Below are positions 40,289 to 48,686 of a stretch of 64,000 nt of DNA, one piece after another. Where the stretch lies: assembly GCA_965277595.1 (NCBI GenBank), contig CBDIDH010000002.1:2108001-2172000 (forward strand). The letters are read 5' to 3'. The DNA is from CBDIDH01 sp965277595. Lineage in GTDB: Bacteria > Planctomycetota > Planctomycetia > Isosphaerales > Isosphaeraceae. The notes below the pieces were generated by a model, which worked only from the letters and a program-made list of their open reading frames with translations, had not been told where the DNA came from and did not search any database. Position numbers and translations under genes: made by a program. Positions within the stretch are counted from its first letter, which is position 1, and each line of letters begins with the position of its first letter.

Positions 40289-40456
40289 AGGACAAAGGAC
40301 AAAGGACAAAGGGCAAAGGACAAAGGGCAAAGGACAAAGGGCAAAGGACAAAGGACAAAGGGCAAAGGACAAAGGACAAAGGACAAAGGGCAAAGGACAA
40401 AGGACAAAGGACAAAGGACAAAGGACAAAGGACAAAGGGCAAAGGACAAAGGACAA
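40289..40456. repeat. Heptamer array AGGACAA/AGGGCAA (24 units)
   Basis: Twenty-four 7-base units in register run from 40289 to 40456, with A and G alternating irregularly at position four. Sequence before it (40271-40284) contains a decayed copy, GCAAAGGGCAAAGC. It lies between asd and the cytochrome gene. Confidence 0.97.
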
Positions 40457-40541
40457 AGGGAAGAAGTAAGGTGAACGAGCGTTTACTCACGAAATAACCG
40501 GATCAAGGCACAGCTCGCCAGCGATCCAGTCTCTCAATTGC

Positions 40542-41825
40542 TTATTTCGCGGGGGGGCTTGTCAGAAAGGCGATCAGGTCGCGGAGACGATCGGGGCCGA
40601 TCGCGCCGGCGAGGCCGACAGGCATGACCGACGTGGCGCTCGGCCGGAACTCGTCGATCTCGGCGCGGAGGATGACGTGAATCTTGGCGTCGGTGTCCGA
40701 GACCTTGATGGCGTCGGCCCCCTCGGCGCGGACGGTGCCGACGAGAATCCGGCCGTCTTTCAGGGCGATCGTGTAGGGGACGTAATCGGGGTTGATCCGG
40801 GCACTCGGCTCGGCGATCTCGCGGTAAACCTCGGTGCGATCGCGGCCGAGAAGGTTCGAGAGGTCCGGCCCGACCGTTGCGCCTTCCCCGCGAATTCGAT
40901 GACAGGTCGCGCATTTTGCCTCGGCACCGGCGAAGATCAAGGCCCCCTGGCGCGGGTCGCCGCCCGAGAGGTCGGGAACCGACTCCAGAGGGGCGGGGGT
41001 CGGCGGTGATGCGGGCGTCCAGGGTAAAAACATCGCGACGGGGTTGTCCGGGGTCGATGCCCCTCGGCCGGTCAGGCGGATGACCGGATGCGCGGGGTTG
41101 GAATCGCCGGTCTTGATCGTGACCGTCAAGAGCATCGGGTCGGACGTTTCTCCCGACGGGAAGACCGCGGCGCCGTCGCGGGATGGTGGCCCTTCGCCGT
41201 TCAAGGTTGCCTCAAACGGAAGGTTTGCCTCAACAACCAGGCTTCGGCTCCCCCTGGGCGGAACGACGAGCGTGGTGAGGGTCAGGGTTCCCGGCCGGGT
41301 CAGCCGGGTCTTGAAAAAGGCGGCATGCGCGGGCGAACGGGCCAGGTCGTTGCGGACGGCCTCGGGGTTGAGGGTTGGCCACCAGAGCATTGTCGTCGTC
41401 TCGGGCGATTCGTCCTTGCCCCCCTCGGTCCACGACGCCTCGACGCCCGTCAGGTCGTATTCCAGCTTGACCGACGGCCTTGTCGGAACCTCCAGCGCGT
41501 ACACCGCCGCGCGGGGATGGGGATCGGTCGTGAGGACGAGCGTCCGGTTTTCGTCAACCCGACGCGCCGCGGCGATCTTGATCGAGCCTGTCGGCCCTTT
41601 GCCGGTGCCGTTCTCACCGACGCGACGCCTTGACTCATCCAAGGCAATCGAGCGGCCGACGAGCGCGTGGGGAAGATTCTCGTCAATGGTCCGATCGAAA
41701 CAGATTCGTGTCTCGAACGGCCCCGCCGCCCAGGCCGCGACGACCCGAGGCGGTTCCGGCTCGTCGGCCCGGACGATGGGAAAGACGCCGATCGCGAAGA
41801 AGAAAAGCAAGACAGACCGTCGCAT
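40542..41825 (-). CDS. Secreted c-type cytochrome with PVC-type haem-binding domain
   Basis: The 427-residue protein has a signal peptide (residues 1-19, RRSVLLFFFAIGVFPIVRA). The first about 270 residues are beta-rich and probably an adaptor or substrate-binding region. The haem c motif CATCH is at 305-309, preceded by GALIFAGAEAKC. It is followed by GPDLSNLLGRDRTEVYREIA and DGRILVGTV, the pattern of the haem-binding domain common in planctomycete and verrucomicrobial secreted proteins. It should act in the periplasm in electron transfer; the partner is unknown. ATG 41825 was chosen for the signal peptide. Confidence 0.88.
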   Translation of the reverse strand: MRRSVLLFFFAIGVFPIVRADEPEPPRVVAAWAAGPFETRICFDRTIDENLPHALVGRSIALDESRRRVGENGTGKGPTGSIKIAAARRVDENRTLVLTTDPHPRAAVYALEVPTRPSVKLEYDLTGVEASWTEGGKDESPETTTMLWWPTLNPEAVRNDLARSPAHAAFFKTRLTRPGTLTLTTLVVPPRGSRSLVVEANLPFEATLNGEGPPSRDGAAVFPSGETSDPMLLTVTIKTGDSNPAHPVIRLTGRGASTPDNPVAMFLPWTPASPPTPAPLESVPDLSGGDPRQGALIFAGAEAKCATCHRIRGEGATVGPDLSNLLGRDRTEVYREIAEPSARINPDYVPYTIALKDGRILVGTVRAEGADAIKVSDTDAKIHVILRAEIDEFRPSATSVMPVGLAGAIGPDRLRDLIAFLTSPPAK

Positions 41826-41943
41826 TGGGTTTTCCGTTTCGTTCCGTTCCGAACCGAAGGGCGATCGATCCACCACGTCAGGGCGATCTTATCCGCCGGG
41901 GCAACGTACGGACAGGGTGCGTCGGGCTCCCTGCTTTTCGGAA

Positions 41944-42027
41944 ATGACCGATGAGCAAGGACCGATGACCAAACAGGCGGGATTTTATGGACTTTGGTCA
42001 TCGGTCATCGGGACTTTGCAATTCTCC
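41944..42027. repeat. Palindromic heptamer repeat element with TTGCAATTCTCC flank
   Basis: The left arm ATGACCGATGAGCAAGG (from 41944) faces the right arm TTTGGTCATCGGTCATCGG (to 42011). GACTTTGCAATTCTCC follows at 42012-42027, a flank shared with the copies near 46300 and 48310. Here the element lies between divergent genes, so it cannot simply be a terminator. Confidence 0.88.
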
Positions 42028-42110
42028 GGCGGGGTGCGTCCAAGGTTCGTTCTGGTACGTCGGTTGCTCACAGATTCCCTCAAGTCAAAACCTGAGGAGG
42101 GTTTGAGCCG

Positions 42111-42818
42111 ATGCCCAGGATCAAGACCGACCCGAAAACACCGCGCGCAACCGTCAGCAAAGAGCCTTTTGACATCGACGAGGTCTTCCGCCTCCTTCGA
42201 AAGGCGGTCGCCGACCTGCCAAAAGCGGCGATGTTTGACCTCCGCGATCGGGGCTTTGACACGCCTTTTGAACAACTCGTCGGCAGCCTGATCTCGGCGC
42301 GGACCCGCGATGAAACAACCATGACCGTTTGCCTCCGATTGTTCGAACAGGCTCGAACCCCGCAGGCGATGCTGACGATAACCGAGGCCGAACTCGCGCG
42401 ACTTCTCGCCGGCGCCTCGTTTCCCGAACCGAAGGCGCGCGATATTCGCGCCATTGCTCGCCAGGTTGTCGACGACTTCGACGGCGTCGTGCCCGGGACG
42501 ATGGAGGGCCTGCTTCAGTTCCGGGGGGTTGGACCGAAGATCGCGGCGCTCACGCTGGCCGTCGGCTTTGATCAGCCGGCGATCGCCGTCGATATCCACG
42601 TCCATCGGGTCACGAACCGCTGGGGATACGTCGACACAGGCTCGCCCGAGCAGACGATGTCCGCGCTCGCCGCGATCCTTCCCGAGCGGTACTGGATCGA
42701 GATCAACGAGCGGCTCGTCCCTTTCGGCAAGAGCATCTGCATGGGAGTTCGCCCGAAGTGCTCAACCTGCCTCGTCTTGCGATTCTGCCGTCAGGTGGGG
42801 GTGACGGATTTCCGATGA
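42111..42818 (+). CDS. nth: Endonuclease III-type DNA glycosylase/AP lyase
   Basis: A HhH-GPD base-excision-repair enzyme that removes oxidised pyrimidines and cleaves abasic sites. The 235-residue protein has FEQLVGSLISARTRDETTM, the helix-hairpin-helix FRGVGPKIAAL with catalytic Lys143, and VDIHVHRVTNR with catalytic Asp161. The 4Fe-4S ligands follow the exact C-x6-C-x2-C-x5-C pattern at 210, 217, 220 and 226. It is slightly longer than E. coli Nth because of an N-terminal extension. It begins a run of plus-strand genes. Confidence 0.95.
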   Translation: MPRIKTDPKTPRATVSKEPFDIDEVFRLLRKAVADLPKAAMFDLRDRGFDTPFEQLVGSLISARTRDETTMTVCLRLFEQARTPQAMLTITEAELARLLAGASFPEPKARDIRAIARQVVDDFDGVVPGTMEGLLQFRGVGPKIAALTLAVGFDQPAIAVDIHVHRVTNRWGYVDTGSPEQTMSALAAILPERYWIEINERLVPFGKSICMGVRPKCSTCLVLRFCRQVGVTDFR

Positions 42819-42885
42819 TCGGTCACGATGGCGAGGCTCCACGATCGATCCTTCGTGGCGATCCGCCCGCAAAAGGTGTCTGATT

Positions 42886-43494
42886 ATGCTCGATGGACCG
42901 CTCGTTTTTGTCGACATCGACACCCAGCGCGACTTCATGGAAGCGACCGGGGCGCTTTACGTCGCGGGCGCCGAGGCGATTGTCGCCAACCTCGGCCGCC
43001 TGACCGACTTCGCCCGGAGTCAGGGCATCCCCATTCTGGCGACCGCCTGCGCCCATGCGCCTGACGACCCCGAACTTCTCCAGTTTGGCCCGCACTGCCT
43101 GGTCGGAACCGCCGGGCAAGAGCGGATCGCCGCCACGCGTGGCCCGGAAACCACGATTGTCGGGCCACTCGACGATTTTCAAGGGTCCATCCCCCCTCAT
43201 TTGACGATCGAGAAGAGAGAGGTTGACGTTTTTCGGCATCCTCGGGCCGAGGCGATCGTCTCGATATATGGCCGGGAATCTCCGATATTCGTCGTTTACG
43301 GCGTCGCCACCGACTATTGCGTCAAGGCCGCTGTTGATGGCCTGCTCGATCGGTCGTACCGGGTCGCCGTGGTCGTGGATGCGGTCCGGGCGATCGACCC
43401 GGCGGCGGAGGCCGACCTTTTCGCCGATTGGATTCGCCGAGGGGCGTTGTTAACGATCACCGAGGCCGTCTCTGGCAAAGCGTTTGCAGGTTGA
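42886..43494 (+). CDS. Isochorismatase/nicotinamidase-family cysteine hydrolase
   Basis: The 202-residue alpha/beta hydrolase of the isochorismatase fold has the complete triad: Asp10 in VFVDIDTQRDF, Lys110 in EKREVDVF and Cys145 in VATDYCVKAA. Nicotinamidase (pncA) is a reasonable guess from FVVYGVATDYCV and the DIDTQRDF start, but the metal site of PncA is not clear, so the substrate is left open. It is cytoplasmic. The HD-domain gene starts eight bases after it. Confidence 0.87.
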   Translation: MLDGPLVFVDIDTQRDFMEATGALYVAGAEAIVANLGRLTDFARSQGIPILATACAHAPDDPELLQFGPHCLVGTAGQERIAATRGPETTIVGPLDDFQGSIPPHLTIEKREVDVFRHPRAEAIVSIYGRESPIFVVYGVATDYCVKAAVDGLLDRSYRVAVVVDAVRAIDPAAEADLFADWIRRGALLTITEAVSGKAFAG

Positions 43495-43502
43495 ACAAGG
43501 TC

Positions 43503-44345
43503 ATGCACGATAAGTACAAGAAACGCCACCAGGCGCCAAAGGCCGGAGACCGCGTCCGCAATCAGATCGCCGTCGAGGCCGCGCGTCGGATGCTGGCGAC
43601 GATCGGCCCCGACGTTGGAGACAACTCCGGGCGTCTCAAGGAGGCGACCGAGGCGGAGTTTTACACGGCCAAACGCAAGGCGGCGGCGGTGCTCGGCCAC
43701 CGGGTCCGCCCCGGCGATCTCCCTTCGGATGCCGAGGTCCGCGAACGCGTGCTTGCTTTGGCCCTGGCACGCTCGCGGTCGGGATCAACGTCCGAGCCTG
43801 AAACCGAGACAGAGGACGACACGATGGAGATGGAATCCGACGAGATATCCACGGCTGTGATGGCCGATCACCTCGACCGGTTCACCATTTACCGGCTCAG
43901 GTTGACGCCCCTGGAGTCGGTCAAGCAGAACCCGAAGTATCACCCCGAAGGGGATGCTCTCTATCACAGCCTTCAGGTCTTCGAGCGGGCGCGCGAGGTG
44001 AGACCTTACGACGAGGAATTCCTGCTCGCGGCGCTCTTGCACGACGTCGGCAAGGGGATCGCCTCGTCAGACCATGCCCTCGCGTCGGTCGAGGCGCTGC
44101 GGGGGGCGGTTCCCGACCGAACGCTCTGGCTGATCGAGCATCACATGGACCTGCTCGGCTCGCGCGAGCGTTCCTTGACTCCTCGCCAGAGGCAGGCGCT
44201 TGAGGATTCGGATTATGTCGAGGATTTGAAGCTTCTTCGCGACCTCGACAACGCCGGGCGGATCGCCGGTGCGCCCGTCGGCACGATCGACGAGGCCCTG
44301 GCGTATCTCAAGGGACTTGAAGAGGAAGCGTATCTGAAAGATTGA
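43503..44345 (+). CDS. HD-domain phosphohydrolase
   Basis: The 280-residue protein has a positively charged N-terminal region (MHDKYKKRHQAPKAGDR) and an HD domain in its second half. His155 in ALYHSLQVFERA and His180-Asp181 in LLHDVGKGI are metal ligands, with HALASVEAL and LIEHHMDLLG providing later histidines. It is probably a metal-dependent phosphohydrolase acting on nucleotides; the substrate is unknown. It is likely co-transcribed with the isochorismatase gene. Its 3' end overlaps the convergent permease gene by 38 bases. Confidence 0.83.
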   Translation: MHDKYKKRHQAPKAGDRVRNQIAVEAARRMLATIGPDVGDNSGRLKEATEAEFYTAKRKAAAVLGHRVRPGDLPSDAEVRERVLALALARSRSGSTSEPETETEDDTMEMESDEISTAVMADHLDRFTIYRLRLTPLESVKQNPKYHPEGDALYHSLQVFERAREVRPYDEEFLLAALLHDVGKGIASSDHALASVEALRGAVPDRTLWLIEHHMDLLGSRERSLTPRQRQALEDSDYVEDLKLLRDLDNAGRIAGAPVGTIDEALAYLKGLEEEAYLKD

Positions 44346-46137
44346 CGGAACGACCGTGAGGCTTCCGTCGCGGCGGTTTCGGCGGGCGTCGGGGACGCTC
44401 GGGAGATCGGCCGAGGCACCTGTTGAAGGTCAGCAGCGTCAGGCCGAAGAGAATCCCCGCGCAGGCCAGTACAAGAGCCATCATCACAAGGTGACCGAGA
44501 ATGAGGAAATGGCGTTTGTCTCCGGCGATGATTTCGAATAGGGGAGTCAATTGCGTGAGCGGAGGATCGAGAGAGATCAGGATGGAGTTAACGGCCATAT
44601 TGGTTGATCCATTGTTTTGGAAGGTGAATCCAAAATAGTTCGCAAGCCCACTCATGAGCCCGAGTTCAAGGAGGATGAACCCTCCCACCGTAACGGTGAC
44701 GTAGAGGGAAACACTCACCGCGATGGCGCGTCCGACACGACGAAACCAGGTGGCCAGCGCCAGGCCGAGACTCGTCCACGCCGCGCCGTGAATAAGAATA
44801 CAGGCAGTCGGCAAAACGACCAGGAAGATCCGATCAACGATCGACAGCGGGGCAAAGGAACTCAGGGATCGGCCGCCACGCGGGATGGGATTTGGAATGC
44901 CCAGGGCAATCACCATGTGCCCGATCGTCGGCAGGATCGTCAGCCAGAGGACAATCCGATAGATCGCCCACCATTTGGCGATCACGATCGAGGCGGTCGA
45001 GAGGGGTGTGGTCATCAGGACATCAAGATGGCCTCGGACCCGTTCCTCGGCCAGCGCCGAGGGGGCGATCGCGCTGACGAGCAGGAGGCCGAAGCCGACT
45101 TGAAGGGCATAAATCAAGCCGACAGATTCCAGACCTGGGCCATTCAGATCCGCCAGGGCCATGCGAATCCCAAAGGCGGATCCGAGGATCGACGAGATGA
45201 TGAACAATCCCCAGGCCAGCCGCGCGATGCGTGAAGGCCGGATGCGTCGCCATTCGCGCCAGAGCACCGGATTGCGGTCGAGCGATGGGCCGGGCCACCA
45301 TCTCGCCCACCTTCGCGGTTTGCGGCGGAGCGACGCCTCCACAGGATCAGACCGGAGCCGCCAGATCGCATATCCGACGAAGACGGCCGACGCCGTGAAC
45401 ATCCCGCCGATCGTCAAGAGCCAATCAACCAACCCCAGATCACCCGGCGGCGTCAGCGCGAGATAGTAAGGATCAAGGAAATAGAGCCAGTAGGGAGGAA
45501 ACGAAGACAGCCTGAATGAGGCCAAAACCCACCAGACCAGCGGGCCGAGAATCACGACAACCCAGACCGTGTAGACGGCCATCAGCACCTCATGCGGCTT
45601 CGACGCCCGCGCCGAGACCGCCAGCGCCAAGGCGGAGCCGAAGACCGCCAGGGCCAGGCAAAGGGCCGAGAGCCAGATCACCTGGTCGAGGTCAACCCCG
45701 CCCAGAAGCGTGCAAAAGGCCAGCACCGGAACCGAGGCCGCCACCAGCGCGACCACCGGCGCCAGCCCGGCACAGAGCTTGCCCAGGACGATTTCGGCGT
45801 CGGTCAGGTCGGTCAACATCAGGTGCGTCAACGATCCCCTCGCTCGGTCCAGGCAGATCGCCCCGGCCGTCGCCGCCGGCGCCACGAGCAGCACCACCGA
45901 GATTTCCACGAGCGCGATCGCGTTATAATACTGACGCCCTAGCTCGGCGATCTCATGAATGGAACCCGCCGCGAGCCCGCGTCGCGTGGCACCATAAAAT
46001 GAGAGCCAGACCGCGCAAAGCCCCAGCAAAAGCCCGAGCACGGTGAACGACCGCAGGGCATAAACCTGCCAGCGTCGCGCCGCCGTGATCGACTCATAAA
46101 CAAAAACGGGTCCCGGGCGGAAACGCCAGGTCAGCAT
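44308..46137 (-). CDS. ABC-2-type transporter permease, double-length
   Basis: A 609-residue membrane protein with about twelve hydrophobic helices in two halves. The first half carries the ABC-2 permease pattern (VFVYESITAARRWQVYALRS, then AGAICLDRARGSLTHLMLTD). The second half repeats a related layout (NPVLWREWRRIRPSRIARLA, then EERVRGHLDVLMTTPLS), so it looks like an internally duplicated or fused GldF/NosY-type permease. GGGAGGATCAAGGC precedes the ATG. No ATP-binding subunit is adjacent; the cargo is unknown. Confidence 0.82.
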   Translation of the reverse strand: MLTWRFRPGPVFVYESITAARRWQVYALRSFTVLGLLLGLCAVWLSFYGATRRGLAAGSIHEIAELGRQYYNAIALVEISVVLLVAPAATAGAICLDRARGSLTHLMLTDLTDAEIVLGKLCAGLAPVVALVAASVPVLAFCTLLGGVDLDQVIWLSALCLALAVFGSALALAVSARASKPHEVLMAVYTVWVVVILGPLVWWVLASFRLSSFPPYWLYFLDPYYLALTPPGDLGLVDWLLTIGGMFTASAVFVGYAIWRLRSDPVEASLRRKPRRWARWWPGPSLDRNPVLWREWRRIRPSRIARLAWGLFIISSILGSAFGIRMALADLNGPGLESVGLIYALQVGFGLLLVSAIAPSALAEERVRGHLDVLMTTPLSTASIVIAKWWAIYRIVLWLTILPTIGHMVIALGIPNPIPRGGRSLSSFAPLSIVDRIFLVVLPTACILIHGAAWTSLGLALATWFRRVGRAIAVSVSLYVTVTVGGFILLELGLMSGLANYFGFTFQNNGSTNMAVNSILISLDPPLTQLTPLFEIIAGDKRHFLILGHLVMMALVLACAGILFGLTLLTFNRCLGRSPERPRRPPKPPRRKPHGRSVNLSDTLPLQVP

Positions 46138-46204
46138 GCCTTGATCCTCCCAGCGGTTTTACCGAGTTGCATGAAGGACGACAAGGCGTCAACGATCGGG
46201 CACC

Positions 46205-46312
46205 GGAGAATGGCAAAGCGGGCTCTTCAATGACCGATGACTAATGACCAATGGCCAAAAAGCGGAATTCCTCGGTCCTCGGTCCTCGGTCATTGGGACT
46301 TTGCAATCCTCC
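46205..46312. repeat. Palindromic heptamer repeat element with TTGCAATCCTCC flanks
   Basis: Outer inverted repeats GGAGAATGGCAAAG (46205-46218) and ACTTTGCAATCCTCC (46298-46312) enclose heptamer arms ATGACCGATGACTAATGACC and CTCGGTCCTCGGTCCTCGG. It lies between divergent genes. Confidence 0.9.
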
Positions 46313-46422
46313 CGCGATCGGGCGCCGGGTTGGAATTTCTGGAAAGTTTTCGGGTGACACGGGTTGCCGGGCTCGTTGAAATTGAGTCGCGAACGACCTT
46401 GAAGGCCCAGGAGCCCTGAATC

Positions 46423-47031
46423 ATGTCCGTGCCGACCCTCTTCTTTGACATCGGCGGCGTCCTCTTGACCAACGCCTGGGACACTCCCGCGCGGAAACGA
46501 GCGGCGGAGACCTTCGGGATCGACTACCCCGAGTTCCAGACTCGCCACGAAATGCTGAAAACCGCCTTCGAGACCGGTCGGCTCAGTCTCGACACGTACG
46601 TCAAGAAGACCGTCTTCCACCGCGAACGCTCGTTTTCGCCCGAGACGTTCAAGGAGTTCATGTACCACCAGTCTCAGCCGATCGGCGAGACCCTGGAATG
46701 GGTCCGGGCGCTGGGACGCTCGGGAAATTGCCGCCTCTTCACGCTCAACAATGAGTCGAAGGAACTGCACGAATACCGCGTCCGCACCTTCGGCCTTGAC
46801 AGTGTCTTCCGCGCCTTCTTGACCTCGTGTTACATGGGCCAGACCAAGCCCGACGAGGGCATTTACCTGAGCGCCATCGGCATCGCCGCCTGTCAGCCCT
46901 CCGAGGCGATCTTCATCGACGACCGCTCGCTGAACGTCGAGCCCGCGCTGACTCTCGGCCTCGACGCCGTCCAGTTCACCGGCCTTGATGCGCTTCGCGC
47001 CTACCTCAAGGATCGCGGCATCAGCGCCTGA
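46423..47031 (+). CDS. HAD-superfamily hydrolase (YihX-like)
   Basis: A 202-residue haloacid-dehalogenase-fold hydrolase. The nucleophile Asp9 is in LFFDIGGVLL; the usual second aspartate is replaced by glycine, as in the YihX/epoxide-hydrolase-like subgroup. Later motifs are FTLNNES, the lysine motif GQTKPDEGIYL and FIDDRSLNVEPA. A small alpha-helical cap lies between motifs I and II. It is probably a sugar-phosphate phosphatase (subfamily inference). It stands alone between divergent and convergent repeats. Confidence 0.85.
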   Translation: MSVPTLFFDIGGVLLTNAWDTPARKRAAETFGIDYPEFQTRHEMLKTAFETGRLSLDTYVKKTVFHRERSFSPETFKEFMYHQSQPIGETLEWVRALGRSGNCRLFTLNNESKELHEYRVRTFGLDSVFRAFLTSCYMGQTKPDEGIYLSAIGIAACQPSEAIFIDDRSLNVEPALTLGLDAVQFTGLDALRAYLKDRGISA

Positions 47032-47046
47032 CGGGGACGTTCAAAA

Positions 47047-47113
47047 AGGACCGATGACCAAGGACCGATGACCAAGGAACCATCCAGAATTAGTCATGGG
47101 TCCTTGGTCATTA
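47047..47113. repeat. Palindromic heptamer repeat element between convergent genes
   Basis: The left arm AGGACCGATGACCAAGGACC (47047 on) faces GGGTCCTTGGTCATTAATCGG (47098-47118). The centre is unrelated to other copies. Confidence 0.88.
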
Positions 47114-47139
47114 ATCGGTAAGAAAACGCCCGTTTCGAT

Positions 47140-48084
47140 TCAAGGGGCAAAACGATCGTCGTCCGAACCGGTGCCGCCGCCGGTCGCGGCGCTGGAGCCG
47201 GAGCCGCCGGGAAGGGGACGGCCGCGAGACAGGTCGCGGGGAATGCCGTCGGGATAATCTTGCTTGATCGTCGCCCGGATCTCGTCGAGTCGGGTCTCGG
47301 GCAGGGGGTGAGTGGCGAGAAACTCGGGCTGGCGGCCCCCTTTGCTGACGTTCTTGAGGATCTCCATCACGTCGAGCATCGCGTTCGGATCAAAACCGGC
47401 CTGGGCCATGTATTTGAGCCCGTAGGTGTCGGCCTCCGACTCATCGCCCCGGCTGAACTTGAGCTGCGTGAGCTGGTTGACCATCGCCGCGACCATCAGG
47501 GCTTTCTGACCGTGGTCGTCGCCTCCGCTGGCGCCGACGCCGAGCGCCGTGACGAGCCGCTGGCCAAGCTGGCTCTGCGCCATGTGCTCGGCCGAGTGGC
47601 GATTGACGACGTGGCCGACCTCGTGACCAAGCACGCCGGCCAGTTCGGCCTCGTCGCCGAGCTTGTCGTAAAGGGCGCGGGTGATGAAGACCTGACCGCC
47701 GGGCAGGGCGAACGCGTTCACGGTCTGGGTATCGTTGAGCAGGTAGAAATGGTAGTTGCCGACGTACGGGCTTCGGCTCGCGTCGCTCCGGTCGATGATC
47801 CGCCGGCCGATCAGGGCCACCTCAACCGCGCGGGGGTCGCTGGGGTCGGCCTTGCCCCCCATTTGCCCGGCCATCTCGTCAACCGCGGCCAGGCCCATCT
47901 TTTCTTCCTCGTCAACGGTCATGGCGATATGTTGCTTGCGCCCGGTGACGGGGTTGACCTCGGTGTGGGTCATGTAGATCACGAAACTGATGATCGCGAT
48001 GACCAGACCGGCGAGCATCCTGAGGCTTGGCCCCCTGTAGGGTTCGGCCGTCTGATATCCCTGCTCGTCGTAACCGTAAGACAT
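47140..48084 (-). CDS. Membrane-anchored M48-family metalloprotease
   Basis: The 314-residue protein has one N-terminal transmembrane helix (about 18-40, LRMLAGLVIAIISFVIYM). The peptidase domain has the zinc motif HEVGH at 154-158, extended as GHVVNRHSAEHM. The third-ligand region is FSRGDESEADTYGLKYMAQA. It resembles BepA/LoiP-type proteases acting on envelope proteins. It ends in a low-complexity Gly/Ser/Asp tail. ATG 48084 is preceded by GGAGAGG; the earlier in-frame start lacks this. Confidence 0.9.
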   Translation of the reverse strand: MSYGYDEQGYQTAEPYRGPSLRMLAGLVIAIISFVIYMTHTEVNPVTGRKQHIAMTVDEEEKMGLAAVDEMAGQMGGKADPSDPRAVEVALIGRRIIDRSDASRSPYVGNYHFYLLNDTQTVNAFALPGGQVFITRALYDKLGDEAELAGVLGHEVGHVVNRHSAEHMAQSQLGQRLVTALGVGASGGDDHGQKALMVAAMVNQLTQLKFSRGDESEADTYGLKYMAQAGFDPNAMLDVMEILKNVSKGGRQPEFLATHPLPETRLDEIRATIKQDYPDGIPRDLSRGRPLPGGSGSSAATGGGTGSDDDRFAP

Positions 48085-48202
48085 TGGGGGCCTCTCCAGC
48101 GGTTCGGCTTCGCCGCGGACGTTTATCAAAAGGGATGGACCTGAATCGGTCGGGCTCGCTCACTTTATCAAACCCGCCGCGCCTTTGCAGCCGATCACTC
48201 CA

Positions 48203-48318
48203 GGAGGATTGCAAAGTCCCGATGACCGATGACTGATGACTGATGACCGATGATTTCTTCTTCTTGGTCATCGATCCTTGGTCATCGGTCATTGAAAAGT
48301 CAGACTTTGCAATCCTCC
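48203..48318. repeat. Palindromic heptamer repeat with perfect 16-bp terminal inverted repeats
   Basis: GGAGGATTGCAAAGTC (48203-48218) and GACTTTGCAATCCTCC (48303-48318) are exact reverse complements. Between them lie heptamer arms CGATGACCGATGACTGATG and TTGGTCATCGATCCTTGG/TCATCGGTCATTG. It is the best-preserved copy of this flank type. Confidence 0.95.
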
Positions 48319-48371
48319 CGCCAATCACTCCCAACCTCCCACGCCATTTCGATCTCGGGCAGAATTGAGGA

Positions 48372-48475
48372 CGGATGGCCGAGGGCCGATGACGAAGTCT
48401 GAAAATTTCGCCGTGCCTTCGTGGTCCGGTCTTTCAGGATCGGTCCTCGGTCCTCGGCCATTGGTCATCAGGTTC
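48372..48475. repeat. Palindromic heptamer repeat, second copy in the same gap
   Basis: The left arm ATGGCCGAGGGCCGATGACG is shorter and more decayed. The right arm CGGTCCTCGGTCCTCGGCCA (48453 on) continues as TTGGTCATCAGG. It has no TTGCAATCCTCC flank. Confidence 0.8.
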
Positions 48476-48686
48476 AACCTCTCCGCGCGCACAACGTCGC
48501 TGCCCCTCGCCGGTTCCGCCCTTGCGACGCGGGGTTGGGCGGATAGAATGATCGCACACACAAAGGGGCGACAAGCTGACCGCGCGAGATCATGGAGTGA
48601 TGGATGAAATAGCCCTGCGCGGAGACAGGTCGAACTTGCTGGGCGGCGGTCAGGTCGGGTCGGGATGGGGCAAAAGGGGGCGAGGC

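Larger units (their letters stand above)
48085..48596. other. 512-bp divergent intergenic region with two palindromic repeats
   Basis: The region between the M48 gene (minus) and larC (plus) holds the two heptamer elements listed at 48203-48318 and 48372-48475. About 100 bases on either side must contain the two promoters, but I see no clear consensus. No gene is visible. Confidence 0.6.

Noticed and set aside
40189..40490. Several open frames encoding Leu-Cys-Pro or Lys-Gly-Gln repeats
   Set aside because: A 7-base repeat without stops opens all frames; the peptides are products of the array, not genes.
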